The notes under the pieces were generated by a model. The model saw only the letters and a program-made list of their open reading frames with translations, ran no database searches and was not told the origin of the DNA. This document shows positions 19,951 through 29,655 of a stretch of DNA of 64,000 bases, piece after piece (the stretch's first letter is position 1; each line of letters starts with the position of its first letter). This DNA comes from Collinsella tanakaei. Lineage in GTDB: Bacteria > Actinomycetota > Coriobacteriia > Coriobacteriales > Coriobacteriaceae. The stretch spans positions 31,711-95,710 of the forward strand of contig NZ_JACJKB010000009.1 in NCBI RefSeq assembly GCF_016900375.1, read 5' to 3'. The position numbers and the translations under genes were made by a program.

Positions 19951-21600
19951 CTACCGGATGCGCCTCAGAACCCCAAGGCCAATCTTCCGCCAACCGATTG
20001 TGCCCGCGACCACGAACCAGGGCCCGAAGAGGAACAGGTAGCGCGCGCGGCACTCGAAGATGAGGAGGAAGGCGCTCATCATCAGAAGGGCGAGGCAGAT
20101 CGCCGTCAGCCGCCGGTCGGCACGCCGCGCGATGCTTGCGGGCACGATGCCCACGAGCACCATGAACCAGATTACCTGGGCCGGCCATGCCCAGGGAACG
20201 ACATCGTCCGGCGCCAGCTTGGCGGGCGTCACTTCCTCGTCGGGAATCCCGTACACCCAGCGGACGATCTCATTCTCGCCGAAAACGTCCTCGAAATACC
20301 AATCGCGCCAGGTGAAGGCGCCCTCGCCATAGGCCAGCATGGCCTTCTTCGCGAACAGTTCCCCGATACCGACAGGGCCGAGCTGCTCCACGCGCTCCCA
20401 CCAAGCCGACAGGTTTGCCGCGGCGCGCTCTTCGACGGTCGCGAAGCTCGAGGTGAACGCGAAGTCCTCGGGCGAATAGACCCCGTTGTATTCCTCGTTG
20501 AAACCCATCATCAGATAGTGCGGGATGCCGACCGCCTTGCTCTCGTCCACCGTAAAGCGCGTCTGCCGCTCGACGAGACCGGCAGCACCCAAGGCGAGCG
20601 CCAGGGAGAGCACGGCACAGCCCACGAGGGGCAGTGTGCGCGACGCGAAACCACCCCGCCAGGCATCGGGCCGAACGGCTGCGGCATGGCGCCCCTTGAG
20701 GGGAGCATCCTCATCGCGGGGCACCAGGCGCGCAAGGGCGAGCAGGCCCTCGACGGCCACCGGAGCCGCGAGCGCGAACACCGCGGTCGGTTTGATGCAA
20801 TAGCCGATGTACATGAAAAACGGCATGAGCAGCCACTGCGCCGCCCTGTTGTGCACAACGACGTACAGGAAGAGGACGAGCGTAGGGCACAGCATGCCGT
20901 AGGCATCCGAATACGGCACCAGGATGTTGGGGTTCAGACCCAGCAGGACCCACGCCACCGTGAAGGCGCACATACCTGCCACGGGGCCTGCGAGCGCGCG
21001 TCCGATATAGGCGGACAGGCCGACGCTCGCCGCCACGCCGAGCGCTCCGATCACCGTGAACACCAGGTAGGAATCGACGCCCGCCTGCGAACATAGACCG
21101 CCCACGAGCGAGAAGAAGCCCGCTAGAAACCATTGGTTGGGGTAGGTCGAGAAATAGGTCGACTGATCGGCATGATGCTCGAAATCGGTCAGCACGCCCA
21201 CGTCCCAGCCGGTCTCGAACCGCGCGCCGAAGATGACGACCAGCTGGACAGCGACCAGAAGGGCGGTGCCGATCAGGGTCATCAGCAGAAAGGCCCTCGG
21301 CGAGGAGAGCAGGCGCGACAGGCGCTTCCGCGCGCCCAGCATGATGGCGAGCGCGATGACGCCGAGCACAACGGCCGCAGCCAAAAGCGCGAGGTCATAG
21401 GGTGCAAGCCCGTACTGCTGGTAATACGCCACCTGTCCGTTCACGAAAGCGAGCAGAACGATCACGATGGCGATGTAGGCGCCGAAGCCCACCCGTCCGA
21501 TTTCGGGAAGCGCCCGGAGGATGCGCGCGGCAAGCGGCCCCTCGCGCCGCTCGGGCCCGCATTGACCCTGCGCCATATGCTTGAATCCCATAGTCGCCAT
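19951..21600 (-). CDS. Multi-spanning membrane protein, GT-C glycosyltransferase-like
   Basis: A 549-residue protein with about ten or more hydrophobic helices and one large loop before the last ones. The arrangement, with a short loop ending HHADQSTYFSTYPNQ after the first helices and a soluble stretch near residues 370-470, resembles polyprenyl-phosphate sugar transferases of the GT-C type. The catalytic acidic motif is only suggested by GWDVGVLTDFEHHAD. It stands alone, tail to tail with metH (18 bases apart). A start at ATG 21600 or GTG 21624 is uncertain, as no clear ribosome site is seen. A role in cell-envelope glycan assembly is inference. Confidence 0.65.
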   Translation of the reverse strand: MATMGFKHMAQGQCGPERREGPLAARILRALPEIGRVGFGAYIAIVIVLLAFVNGQVAYYQQYGLAPYDLALLAAAVVLGVIALAIMLGARKRLSRLLSSPRAFLLMTLIGTALLVAVQLVVIFGARFETGWDVGVLTDFEHHADQSTYFSTYPNQWFLAGFFSLVGGLCSQAGVDSYLVFTVIGALGVAASVGLSAYIGRALAGPVAGMCAFTVAWVLLGLNPNILVPYSDAYGMLCPTLVLFLYVVVHNRAAQWLLMPFFMYIGYCIKPTAVFALAAPVAVEGLLALARLVPRDEDAPLKGRHAAAVRPDAWRGGFASRTLPLVGCAVLSLALALGAAGLVERQTRFTVDESKAVGIPHYLMMGFNEEYNGVYSPEDFAFTSSFATVEERAAANLSAWWERVEQLGPVGIGELFAKKAMLAYGEGAFTWRDWYFEDVFGENEIVRWVYGIPDEEVTPAKLAPDDVVPWAWPAQVIWFMVLVGIVPASIARRADRRLTAICLALLMMSAFLLIFECRARYLFLFGPWFVVAGTIGWRKIGLGVLRRIR

Positions 21601-21647
21601 CCCCGATTGCCCGCTATCGCACACGTCATTGTAACGAACCGTCTGCG

Positions 21648-21682
21648 CACGTGAAAGTTCGGGGACAGGTCCGAAACTTTCA
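21648..21682. repeat. REP-like element, GGGGACAGGTCC family, left arm
   Basis: A 35-base palindromic unit opening CACGTGAAAGTTCGGGGAC. It is perfectly repeated in inverted orientation at 21726-21760. Related units lie at 53248-53280 and 53370-53400. Confidence 0.8.
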
Positions 21683-21725
21683 TGCCGCCGGAAGACGATT
21701 CGACACGTTGGGTTTCGCTTTGGCG

Positions 21726-21760
21726 TGAAAGTTTCGGACCTGTCCCCGAACTTTCACGTG
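21726..21760. repeat. REP-like element, GGGGACAGGTCC family, right arm
   Basis: An exact inverted copy of 21648-21682, 43 bases away. The pair could form a 35-base cruciform between the membrane protein gene and the DUF711 gene. Confidence 0.8.
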
Positions 21761-21820
21761 CCCAGGTGGTTCGCTAGAATGGGTGCAGCAATAAGCATCC
21801 GCACGAACGAAGGAGCGCTC

Positions 21821-23185
21821 ATGGCGATTACGCCTGCTGAAATTGCTGAGACTCGGGACATGGTTTCCGAGCAGCACCTGGACATCCGTACCATCACCAT
21901 GGGCATCTCGCTCATGGGATGCGCCGACGAGAACCTCGACCGCATGTGCACCAAGGTCTACGACCGCATCACGAAGACGGCCGAGCAGCTGGTGCCCACC
22001 GCCACGGCGCTCGAGCGCGAGTACGGCATCCCCATCGTCAACAAGCGCGTGTCGGTCACGCCGGTGGCGCAGATCGCCGCCGCCTGCCCCGATGAGGATC
22101 TCACCCCGCTCGCGCACGCGCTCGACCGCGCTGCCGAGACTCTGGGCATCGACTACCTGGGCGGCTTCTCGGCGCTCGTGCACAAGGGCATCGGCAACGG
22201 CGACCGCCGCCTCATCCAGAGCATCCCCGAGGCGCTCGCGCAGACGAGCCGCGTGTGCTCGAGCGTGAACGTGGCCAGCCTGCGCGCCGGCATCAACATG
22301 GACGCCGTTCTCATGGTCGCCCAGACCGTGCTCGACTCCGCTCGCCTCACGGCCGACCGCGACTCCGTGGGCGCCTCGAAGTTCGTCGTCTTCGCCAACA
22401 TGGTCGAGGACTCCCCCTTCATGGCCGGCGCCACCCATGGCTCCGGCGAGGCCGACGCCGTCATCAACGTCGGCGTTTCCGGCCCCGGCGTCATGGCCGC
22501 CGCCCTCGAGCAGCTGCCCGAGTCCGCGAGCATGATGGATGTCGCCGAAAAGATCAAGCAGACCGCCTTCAAGATCACGCGCGCCGGTGAGCTCATGAGC
22601 CGCGAGGCCGCGCGCCGTCTTGGCGTGGAGAAGGGCATCGTCGACCTCTCGCTCGCCCCGACGCCCGCCATCGGCGACTCGGTGGCCCGCATTCTCGAGA
22701 TCATCGGCGTGGGCACCTGCGGCGGCCCCGGCACAACAGCCGCGCTCGCCCTGCTCAACGACTGCGTCAAGAAGGGCGGCGTCATGGCGAGCTCCAGCGT
22801 GGGCGGCCTGTCCGGCGCGTTCATCCCCGTGTCCGAGGACGCCGGCATGATCGATGCCGTCGAGGCCGGTGCGCTCACCCTCGAGAAGCTCGAGGCCATG
22901 ACCTGCGTGTGCTCCGTGGGCCTGGACATGATCGCCATCCCCGGCGATACGAGCGTCGAGGCCATCGCCGGCATCATCGCCGACGAGATGGCCATCGGTG
23001 TCATCAACAACAAGACCACGGCGGTCCGCGTCATCCCGGCCATCGGCAAGGGTCTCGGCGAGTCCGTCGACTACGGCGGCCTGTTCGGGCGCGCGCCCAT
23101 CATGCCGGTGAACCCCCATGCCGGCACCGTGTTCGCCCATCGCGGCGGACGCTTCCCGGCGCCGCTTAACTCGCTGAAGAACTAG
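21821..23185 (+). CDS. PFL family protein (DUF711 / UPF0210)
   Basis: A 454-residue protein of the widely conserved DUF711/UPF0210 family. Despite the family's common PFL label it is not a pyruvate formate-lyase with a glycyl-radical loop. Gly-rich conserved stretches include [25 protein letters not shown] and [13 protein letters not shown] at the C-terminus; length fits the family (about 450). An ACT-domain partner (UPF0237) usually precedes it in other genomes but is absent here. The start ATG has AAGGAGCGCTC before it. The biochemical role is unknown. Confidence 0.9.
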   Translation: MAITPAEIAETRDMVSEQHLDIRTITMGISLMGCADENLDRMCTKVYDRITKTAEQLVPTATALEREYGIPIVNKRVSVTPVAQIAAACPDEDLTPLAHALDRAAETLGIDYLGGFSALVHKGIGNGDRRLIQSIPEALAQTSRVCSSVNVASLRAGINMDAVLMVAQTVLDSARLTADRDSVGASKFVVFANMVEDSPFMAGATHGSGEADAVINVGVSGPGVMAAALEQLPESASMMDVAEKIKQTAFKITRAGELMSREAARRLGVEKGIVDLSLAPTPAIGDSVARILEIIGVGTCGGPGTTAALALLNDCVKKGGVMASSSVGGLSGAFIPVSEDAGMIDAVEAGALTLEKLEAMTCVCSVGLDMIAIPGDTSVEAIAGIIADEMAIGVINNKTTAVRVIPAIGKGLGESVDYGGLFGRAPIMPVNPHAGTVFAHRGGRFPAPLNSLKN

Positions 23186-23199
23186 CGCTCGGGCCGACC

Positions 23200-23308
23200 G
23201 CGGGAGGGAGGCGCAAGGTCCGGCGCTCGGGCAGTCCTGCTCGCTCGAAGGCGCCACTGGCGCCTTCGGCTCGTGCGGAACTCGCGGCGGACCTTGCGCC
23301 TCCCTCCC
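23200..23308. repeat. Nested inverted repeat downstream of the DUF711 gene
   Basis: Outer 23-base arms (23200-23222 and 23286-23308, GCGGGAGGGAGGCGCAAGGT and complement) are perfect. Inside is a second perfect hairpin with arms CGAAGGCGCC/GGCGCCTTCG (23246-23268). The element has the look of an extragenic palindromic repeat. Confidence 0.7.
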
Positions 23309-23413
23309 GCTACGGCGACGGCGTTGTTGCGGGGGCGCGGCGGCGGGATGCGTCCGCCGCGATGGGACGGCGGGGCCGGTATGGGTACGGTTCTTGCTTG
23401 GTTTTAAATTGGT

Positions 23414-23442
23414 GCGCGGCGCTGGAGCGCCGCGCGTTTTTT
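23414..23442 (+). terminator. Intrinsic terminator directly upstream of the methyltransferase
   Basis: A perfect nine-base stem GCGCGGCGC/GCGCCGCGC with loop TGGA is followed by GTTTTTTAT. It ends about 15 bases before the next start codon, so it either ends DUF711 transcription or acts as an attenuator. Confidence 0.75.
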
Positions 23443-23457
23443 ATAGGGGTGGGTGGG

Positions 23458-24315
23458 ATGCGCTCTTCGCTGTTGGAGACGGATTGGAATGAGGAGTGGA
23501 TGGCGCTGCAGGCTGAGCGGCGCGATCCGGACGATCCGGCGTTTTGGGATGCCCGGGCCCGGCATTTCAGGCCGCGGGAGACGCATCCGTATGCGCAGGC
23601 GTTTTTGGAGCTGGCGGGTATCGAGGCGCACGAGTCGGTGCTCGACATGGGATGCGGGGCCGGCTCGCTTGCCATTCCGCTGGGGCAGGCAGGGCATCGT
23701 GTGGTAGCTGCCGACTTTTCGGACCGCATGCTTGAGGTGCTCGCTGAGAGCGCCGCCACGTATGGGGTCTCGGATCGTATCGAGGCCGTTCGGGTTGCCT
23801 GGGATGAAGACTGGGAACAGGCGGGTATCGGTGCGAAATCGGTCGACGTCGCGCTTGCGAGCCGGTCCATCGCCACCTCAAACCTCAAGGCTGCGCTCGC
23901 CAAGCTTACCGACGCGGCGCGTCGGCGCTGCTGCATCACGTTGATCGCCGGGGCAAGCCCGCGCTATGACGAGCACATCATGAATGCCATCGGAGCATCG
24001 ATCACGCACAGCCGCGATTACGTATACGCCTTCAATATCCTCATAGGCATGGGGCTGCGGCCCGAGGTCCGCTACATCGACTCGCCGCGTCGCGACACCT
24101 TCGATTCGCTCGAAGACGGCGTCGCCGACTTCTCCCGCATGCTCGAGGACGGCAACGAGAACAAGATCGACGAGCTCCGCTCCTATCTTGCCCGTCACAT
24201 GGTCCCGAACCCCCATGCCGGAGAGCCGGGTTCGAAAGGACGTCCCCAGGGGCGCTATAGGCTCGACCACACCCGTCTGGTGCGCTGGGCGTTCATCTCG
24301 TGGGAGGCATGCTGA
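23458..24315 (+). CDS. Class I SAM-dependent methyltransferase
   Basis: A 285-residue cytoplasmic methyltransferase. VLDMGCGAGSLAIPLGQAGH (about residue 62) is motif I, followed by VVAADFSDRMLE with the acidic ribose-binding residue. The substrate is unknown; the C-terminal half has no recognisable partner domain. The start at 23458 is only about 15 bases beyond a strong terminator hairpin, with GGGTGGG as a weak ribosome site. The first 150 bases use more G- and T-ending codons than their neighbours, hinting at a different history or a poorly tuned start. Confidence 0.8.
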   Translation: MRSSLLETDWNEEWMALQAERRDPDDPAFWDARARHFRPRETHPYAQAFLELAGIEAHESVLDMGCGAGSLAIPLGQAGHRVVAADFSDRMLEVLAESAATYGVSDRIEAVRVAWDEDWEQAGIGAKSVDVALASRSIATSNLKAALAKLTDAARRRCCITLIAGASPRYDEHIMNAIGASITHSRDYVYAFNILIGMGLRPEVRYIDSPRRDTFDSLEDGVADFSRMLEDGNENKIDELRSYLARHMVPNPHAGEPGSKGRPQGRYRLDHTRLVRWAFISWEAC

Positions 24316-24481
24316 CGCCTCCTCCGCCTGCCGGCGGGAACCCGCCGTTCATCCCCCCATCGGGCACCCAACCGCGAATTCCGCGTGAAAACCGAGGTGA
24401 TTGACGGATAGGGTGGAATTGTTCGACCTGGTGCACTATCGTGTATCAGCTAGACCACAACGAAGAAAAGGATTTCCTCTC

Positions 24482-24781
24482 ATGGCACTTACCGGCAAAC
24501 AGGTTCGTCAGCTCCGCGCTCTCGCCCACCATCTGAACCCGATCATCCATATCGGCCGCAGCGGCGTCAGCGACGGCGTCGTCGAGCAGACCGAGGAGTG
24601 CCTCGAGGCGCACGAGCTCGTTAAGTGCGCCGTCCAGGATGGCTGCGGCCTCGAGGCCCGCGACGCCGCGAACGCCCTCGCCGAGATGACGGAGTCCGAG
24701 GTCGTTCAGGTCATCGGCCACCGCTTCACGCTCTACCGCGAGAGCTCGCGCACCGATATCGAGAAGATCAAGCTTTCCTAA
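24482..24781 (+). CDS. yhbY: YhbY-family RNA-binding protein (CRM domain)
   Basis: A 99-residue single CRM-domain protein that associates with pre-50S ribosomal particles. LTGKQVRQLRALAHHLNPII opens the domain, and IGRSGVSDGVV carries the family GxxG-like RNA-binding loop. Length is typical. The start ATG follows AAAGGA. It has its own upstream spacer and a strong terminator after it, so it is probably monocistronic. Confidence 0.93.
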   Translation: MALTGKQVRQLRALAHHLNPIIHIGRSGVSDGVVEQTEECLEAHELVKCAVQDGCGLEARDAANALAEMTESEVVQVIGHRFTLYRESSRTDIEKIKLS

Positions 24782-24799
24782 CCCGCCGATTCGCCCCGC

Positions 24800-24836
24800 A
24801 ATCCCCTCCCTCCGAAGCCGGAAGGAGGGGATTTTT
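24800..24836 (+). terminator. Intrinsic terminator of yhbY
   Basis: The arms ATCCCCTCC and GGAGGGGAT are the base of a long stem that ends in ATTTTTC, reading rightward 19 bases after the stop codon. Confidence 0.85.
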
Positions 24837-24866
24837 CGTATCGGGGTCCTGCCCGCCGTACCCCGT

Positions 24867-27800
24867 CTACAGCATCACCGCTCGTTTCGCACGGTTGATG
24901 ATGCGGTCGTAGGCCTCGCGTGTCTCCTCCTCGGGCAGGGTGTTGAGCTCGCGTTCGAGATAGTGCAGATGGCTGTTGTACAGCTCGACCACCTCGCGGC
25001 GGCGTCCGTTCAGGTCGAACACCGTCATGGCACGTCTGATCACATCCTCGCGCGTCGGAGCCTGACGCAGGGCCGCCTCGACCAGCCAGGCCGCTGACGA
25101 CAGGTTCTCCAGCTCGATGGCGGCGTCGATGCCGCGCACCATGCAATCGATGAAGCGCGTTTGATAGGCACGGCGCGCGTTCGTGAAGAACGCCGGGCTC
25201 CCGCTGTCGGGGATGTAGAGCGGTCCGCGGTAGAGCTGCTCGATCTTAAGGCAGGTCTCGACCACCTGCTGGGTCGGCATGGCATCGCTTCCCAGCAGGA
25301 CCTCGCGCGCCAGGCCATCGAAGCGCTTGGTATCCGAATACACGTACTCGCCGTTGAGCGCGAGGCCCTCGCCCTGCGTCAGGATGTACTGCGGGCCTCC
25401 GTTGCGCTGGCCCAGAGCCGACCTGAGCGCCGAGAGGGTCACGTACAGGCTCTCCCTCCCCCGGTGGTATTCTGCCTCGGGCCAGAGCTCATCGATGATC
25501 GTGCGACGGCTCACGAACGTGCCGAGCGTCAGCACGAGGCGCGCCGCAAGCACGCTCGCCTTCTTCCGGCGCCAGATGCCCTCCGTGAGCGCATGGCCGT
25601 TGCGCTCGATGTGAAAGCCCCCGAACAGGTTGATGAGGACCTGCCCCGTCTCCGGCAGCATGCCGCCTGGTATCACCTCGAAGAGCGTCTCGGATACCGG
25701 CGCGCACTCGACGCCCTGGATGTTCCGCACCGCGGCGCGGCGCGGCAGCAGGCGGCGCATCGAGTCGGCCCGGTTGCCGAGCATGGTCATGGCAAGCCGT
25801 GCCGCCGGCAAGAACCGCTTCTCGAGCATCGTTCCCTTATGGAGCGAATACCATGCGGAGAGCTCGGAGTCGAAGCGCGCGGCGGAAAGATGCAGCGCGA
25901 CGCTCCACGCCCGCGCGACGTCGCAGCCCTCCTCTGACAGGTCGAGGCTCTCGGCCTCCTCGCGGACCTTGACGCGCGAGGTGCAGCGCAGATGCCCCAC
26001 GCACTCGAGCAGGTTCGCCCACGAGATCAGAAAGGTCTGCTGATCGCCTGAGAGCTTTATGACCTGCTGTCCGCGGAACTGGGCGTTGACGGCCTGCCCC
26101 ACCACGAGCCCCTGCCATCCTTCGGCAGCCAAACACAGAAGCTGGGTCGACAGATCGGACTCGCGCACAGCCGTCGTCCCGGCGTCCACGAACCCGCGCT
26201 CGTCGACCACCGGCTCGCCGGCAAAGAGCCGCGAGAGGTTCACCACCATGCGCACCCGCGCGGCGATGGGCGTCAGCCGGCGGCTCACGAGGGTCTCCAC
26301 CAAGCGCTCCAGCTCCTCGCGTGCCGGCGCGCCGATGCCGCGTCCGTGCAGGATGTCGTCGAGATACCGGTCGCAGCGAAGCAGCAGAAGGGGTATGTCC
26401 ACCTCAACGGGACGTGCCGGCGTCTCCAGCAGCTTCGACAGCTCCTTCCACGAGATATCACCCGACCTGCCGACGAGCTCGGCGTACTGGCTCGCATGCG
26501 CGCGAAGCAGCATGGCCGACGTCGACGATGTACGGGCACCGGGGCGCTCGGGGATATCGGGCAGGCCGATGCCCGACACGCTGTCCCACACCTCCGAGAC
26601 CGCGCGCACGCAGGCCCAATCCTCGTCGCTCAGCTCCTGCGCGATGGCGCTGGAGCGCCTCCTGAGCTCGATCGCCGCGCTGCGGGCAAGGCGATAGTCG
26701 CCCAACGTCAGCGCCGACACGTAGGCAGCGACGAGCGCGCCGCTCTCGATGCCGGTCGATATAGTCAGACCGGCCGTCGCCAGCACGCTGTTCACGAACG
26801 CACCGTGCCCGGCAAGCGCGAACCGCAGGGGATACTGGACGACGATCTCCAGGCGCTCATCCTTGTTCAGAACGAGCTGCGCCAGCGCGACCGCATCGTC
26901 CACGCGCCCGCTTCGCACCAACGCGCGGGCGGCCTGCGCGGCGTACCCCGGCTTGCGTGCGGCGATCTTCTTGCGGAGCTTGGCGAGCGCAGACACCTTG
27001 GTCGTCAGGCACGAGAAGCCGCCCTCCTGCTGCTCCATCCCGAACATCGGATAGTCGCGTCGCAGGCGCGCGACAGTCTCCTCGCGAATCTTCAGACCGC
27101 TCTTCGAGAGCTCTCCGAACGCTCCCGACCCCATCAGCACCATCATGCTCACGATTCGGTAAATCGGGTCGCGGTCGTGGCGAAGCTCATCGATCACCTG
27201 CCCGTACAGCTGGATGATTCCGTCCTCGAGCGGCCCTTCGCTTCCGTAGCGATCCGTCACCGCCTGAAGGGCTGCCACCAGGCAGGGGATTCCCTCGGTC
27301 AGGCCGTAGACGTCGAGCGTCTGCGCGATCGAGAACACGCTTACCCATTCGGAATACTCACTCGGCTGCACCGTCAGGCTCTGCGCGCCGATGCGCCCGG
27401 CATCGGAGAGCTCGTCGACCAGCGCGCGATTCGCCGGCGTGCAGGCGACCACCACCTCGGCGCCCCGGTTGCGCAGTGCCCGCAGCGCTGACGCCAGGCG
27501 TCCTGCCTCCCCGCGCGTCAGGTGCCCGATCCCATCGACCAAGATCAACGGACGCAGCTCCCACGGAAGCGCATCGGCTGAAAGATCGAGGTGCTGCAGC
27601 AGCTCTTGAATATCCAGATCCGATCCATCGACCAACATGACACCCTTGCGGTCTCGCTCGGCCTCCACCGCATGTCCGTACTGCATGAGCAGCGTCGACT
27701 TACCGAATCCCTCCGGTGCGACCACGAGCACGATGCCCGACTCCGCACCCTTTCCGCCGATTTCTCGCAGCAGGCGCTCACGCCGGACGGTCGTGCCGGA

Positions 27801-27890
27801 ATACCACTGCTCGCCCGCATCCTTCTGCTGATCGGAATCCCTCGTCGTCCTCTTGCGCCCCGCCTGCTTGTCCATTGTCGCGTTACCCAT
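24867..27890 (-). CDS. Large ATPase transcriptional regulator with SARP-type winged helix and BTAD domain
   Basis: A 1007-residue regulator. A P-loop APEGFGKSTLL (Lys64) and a Walker B-like LRPLILVDGIGHL mark an N-terminal STAND-type ATPase. A long helical sensor region follows. Near residue 770, INLFGGFHIERNGHAL begins an OmpR/SARP winged helix with RRKKASVLAARLVLT and SLYVTLSALRSAL, and the last 130 residues form the bacterial transcriptional activation domain. It is MalT-like in layout but with a SARP DNA-binding end. The start (27890) has GGGAGGACACC. No operon partner is adjacent; a perfect AT-rich palindrome lies upstream. Confidence 0.88.
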   Translation of the reverse strand: MGNATMDKQAGRKRTTRDSDQQKDAGEQWYSGTTVRRERLLREIGGKGAESGIVLVVAPEGFGKSTLLMQYGHAVEAERDRKGVMLVDGSDLDIQELLQHLDLSADALPWELRPLILVDGIGHLTRGEAGRLASALRALRNRGAEVVVACTPANRALVDELSDAGRIGAQSLTVQPSEYSEWVSVFSIAQTLDVYGLTEGIPCLVAALQAVTDRYGSEGPLEDGIIQLYGQVIDELRHDRDPIYRIVSMMVLMGSGAFGELSKSGLKIREETVARLRRDYPMFGMEQQEGGFSCLTTKVSALAKLRKKIAARKPGYAAQAARALVRSGRVDDAVALAQLVLNKDERLEIVVQYPLRFALAGHGAFVNSVLATAGLTISTGIESGALVAAYVSALTLGDYRLARSAAIELRRRSSAIAQELSDEDWACVRAVSEVWDSVSGIGLPDIPERPGARTSSTSAMLLRAHASQYAELVGRSGDISWKELSKLLETPARPVEVDIPLLLLRCDRYLDDILHGRGIGAPAREELERLVETLVSRRLTPIAARVRMVVNLSRLFAGEPVVDERGFVDAGTTAVRESDLSTQLLCLAAEGWQGLVVGQAVNAQFRGQQVIKLSGDQQTFLISWANLLECVGHLRCTSRVKVREEAESLDLSEEGCDVARAWSVALHLSAARFDSELSAWYSLHKGTMLEKRFLPAARLAMTMLGNRADSMRRLLPRRAAVRNIQGVECAPVSETLFEVIPGGMLPETGQVLINLFGGFHIERNGHALTEGIWRRKKASVLAARLVLTLGTFVSRRTIIDELWPEAEYHRGRESLYVTLSALRSALGQRNGGPQYILTQGEGLALNGEYVYSDTKRFDGLAREVLLGSDAMPTQQVVETCLKIEQLYRGPLYIPDSGSPAFFTNARRAYQTRFIDCMVRGIDAAIELENLSSAAWLVEAALRQAPTREDVIRRAMTVFDLNGRRREVVELYNSHLHYLERELNTLPEEETREAYDRIINRAKRAVML

Positions 27891-27998
27891 GGTGTCCTCC
27901 CTTGAAGGGGCCCTTCCATTCGCGACTCCGTGTCTCGCGAAGGGCCTTACGGTTGTGGGACACAAGTAAAGCACTTTTCTGACCGTAATATTGCGCTC

Positions 27999-28019
27999 AT
28001 ACAATAATATTTATTGTAT
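27999..28019. promoter_or_regulatory. AT-rich palindrome upstream of the SARP-type regulator
   Basis: ATACAATAA-TAT-TTATTGTAT is a perfect nine-base inverted repeat in an AT-rich pocket about 110 bases before the regulator's start. It is well placed as an operator or promoter element, possibly for autoregulation. Confidence 0.45.
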
Positions 28020-28093
28020 CTTCTATATTTTGGCTCTCTTTTGGCACAAAGGGCCAGCTCATCAGGGTAGTCAAGTTATATATCAGATGTTAA

Positions 28094-28124
28094 CAAAATG
28101 CGCTCCGGATAATCCGGAGCGCAT
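28094..28124 (-). terminator. Intrinsic terminator of nagB
   Basis: The 13-base arms ATGCGCTCCGGAT and ATCCGGAGCGCAT flank a one-base centre, and the minus strand continues with a T-run (TTTTG), 30 bases after the nagB stop. Confidence 0.8.
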
Positions 28125-28153
28125 CGTTCGCGTCAGTTGTATGCGTCAGTGCG

Positions 28154-28897
28154 TTACGCGAGCTCGTCGGCACACAGAGAAAGCGCGGCCTCGTCGGCAA
28201 CGAGCACCGTGTTGGGGTGCAGCTGCAGGATGGAAGCCGGGCAGGTCGGCGAGACAGGGCCGAAGCACATGTCGTGAACAGCCTGAGCCTTCTTGTCGCC
28301 GTTGGCGGCAACGAGGATCATCTTGGCGGACATGATGGTCTGAACGCCCATGCTGAACGCCTGGCGCGGCACGTCGTCGATGCTGTCGAACAGACGGCTG
28401 TTGGCCTGGATGGTGGACTCGGTCAGGTCGACAAGGTGCGTGCCCTTCGAGAAGTGGTCGTCGGGCTCGTTGAAGCCGATGTGGCCGTTGTTGCCGATAC
28501 CGAGCAGCTGCAGATCGGGATAACCGGCGGCGGCGACAGCCTCGTCGTAGGCGGCGCAGGCGGCCTCGTAGTCCTCGGCCAGGCCGTCGGGCACATGGGT
28601 GCGGGACTTATCGATATTGACGTGATCGAACAGGTTGGTGTTCATGAAGTAGCGGTAGCTCTGCGGGTGATCGCCGGCAAGACCGCGGTACTCGTCGAGG
28701 TTGTAGGAGGAAACCTGGGAGAAGTCCAGGTCGCCCTTCTTGTACCACTCGACAAGCTGCTGGTAAGCGCCGATCGGGGTGGAGCCCGTCGCAAGGCCCA
28801 GCACGCAGTTGGGCTTGAGGATAACCTGGGCGGAGATGATATTCGCCACCTTACGGCTCATATCGTCGTAATCACGCGCGCGTACGATAGAAATCAT
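28154..28897 (-). CDS. nagB: Glucosamine-6-phosphate deaminase
   Basis: A 247-residue cytoplasmic enzyme that turns glucosamine-6-phosphate into fructose-6-phosphate and ammonia, the last step of amino-sugar use. VLGLATGSTPIGAY binds the phosphate, SSYNLDEYRG carries a catalytic Asp, and LLGIGNNGHIGFNEP contains the ring-opening His. Length fits the shorter Gram-positive type. It lies 79 bases after a stand-alone EIIA gene in the same direction, so the two are likely cotranscribed. Confidence 0.95.
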   Translation of the reverse strand: MISIVRARDYDDMSRKVANIISAQVILKPNCVLGLATGSTPIGAYQQLVEWYKKGDLDFSQVSSYNLDEYRGLAGDHPQSYRYFMNTNLFDHVNIDKSRTHVPDGLAEDYEAACAAYDEAVAAAGYPDLQLLGIGNNGHIGFNEPDDHFSKGTHLVDLTESTIQANSRLFDSIDDVPRQAFSMGVQTIMSAKMILVAANGDKKAQAVHDMCFGPVSPTCPASILQLHPNTVLVADEAALSLCADELA

Positions 28898-28976
28898 GCC
28901 GGAACCCTTTCTCGAAATACCTTCCGATATCAAACCGGTCCCCGCATCCGGCGCGAGGGCCAATCCAACCGAATGC

Positions 28977-29474
28977 CTACCGCTCGCGGGCGGTGATGAG
29001 CTGATCGAGCTCGTTCACGGTGTCGCCGACATTGCCCTTGATGCTCGCAAACTCGACCGAGTTGCATATGAGAATCGGAGCAGTGACGTCGAACCCTTCG
29101 CGCTCGATAGCCTCGCGGTCGAACTCGATCAGCACGTCGCCCTTCTTGACCGTCTGGCCCACGGAAGCCTTCACGTTGAAGTACTTGCCGTCGAGTTTGA
29201 CGGTATCGAGGCCGACATGGATCAGGACATCGAGGCCTTCGTCCGTATGGAGCGCAAGCGCATGTCCCGTGGGGAAGATCGCCTCGATCTTGGAGTCAGA
29301 CGGAGCGACGACCTTGTTGCCCGTGGGCTCGATCGCAACCCCCTGACCCAGAAGGCCGGCAGCAAATGTCTGGTCGTTGACCTCGGACAGAGGGATGACC
29401 TTGCCCGCAATCGGCGAAAGCAGCACATTGCACCGCTTTCGCAAGCCAAACGACTTGAGAAACTCGCTGAACAT
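28977..29474 (-). CDS. crr: PTS glucose-type EIIA, stand-alone
   Basis: A 165-residue soluble EIIA of the glucose family. The phosphoryl-accepting His86 lies in VLIHVGLDTV, with His71 in GHALALHT as the second active-site histidine. It should accept phosphate from HPr and pass it to an EIIB domain. The only EIIBC permease in this window (50726-52165) lacks EIIA, so it is a possible client, as are sugar permeases elsewhere. The start ATG follows GGGGGAT. It is upstream of nagB in the same direction. Confidence 0.92.
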   Translation of the reverse strand: MFSEFLKSFGLRKRCNVLLSPIAGKVIPLSEVNDQTFAAGLLGQGVAIEPTGNKVVAPSDSKIEAIFPTGHALALHTDEGLDVLIHVGLDTVKLDGKYFNVKASVGQTVKKGDVLIEFDREAIEREGFDVTAPILICNSVEFASIKGNVGDTVNELDQLITARER

Positions 29475-29655
29475 GATCCCCCTTGTTCAAACCGTGCATA
29501 GAATCAGAGAATCTATACCGTTATCCTACCGCAAAGACCTTAGGCAGGATACGCCATTTTGGCAGTTTCGGACCGCGCGACAGGGCATAAAAACACCCTC
29601 GTTCCGTTCACCCAGCGTAGCGATATAGATAGTATTGGAAGGCAGGAATTCCGCA

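Noticed and set aside
21821..23185. Second pyruvate formate-lyase, suggested by the PFL family name
   Set aside because: The DUF711 family has no glycyl-radical loop or Cys-Cys pair; the name is historical.
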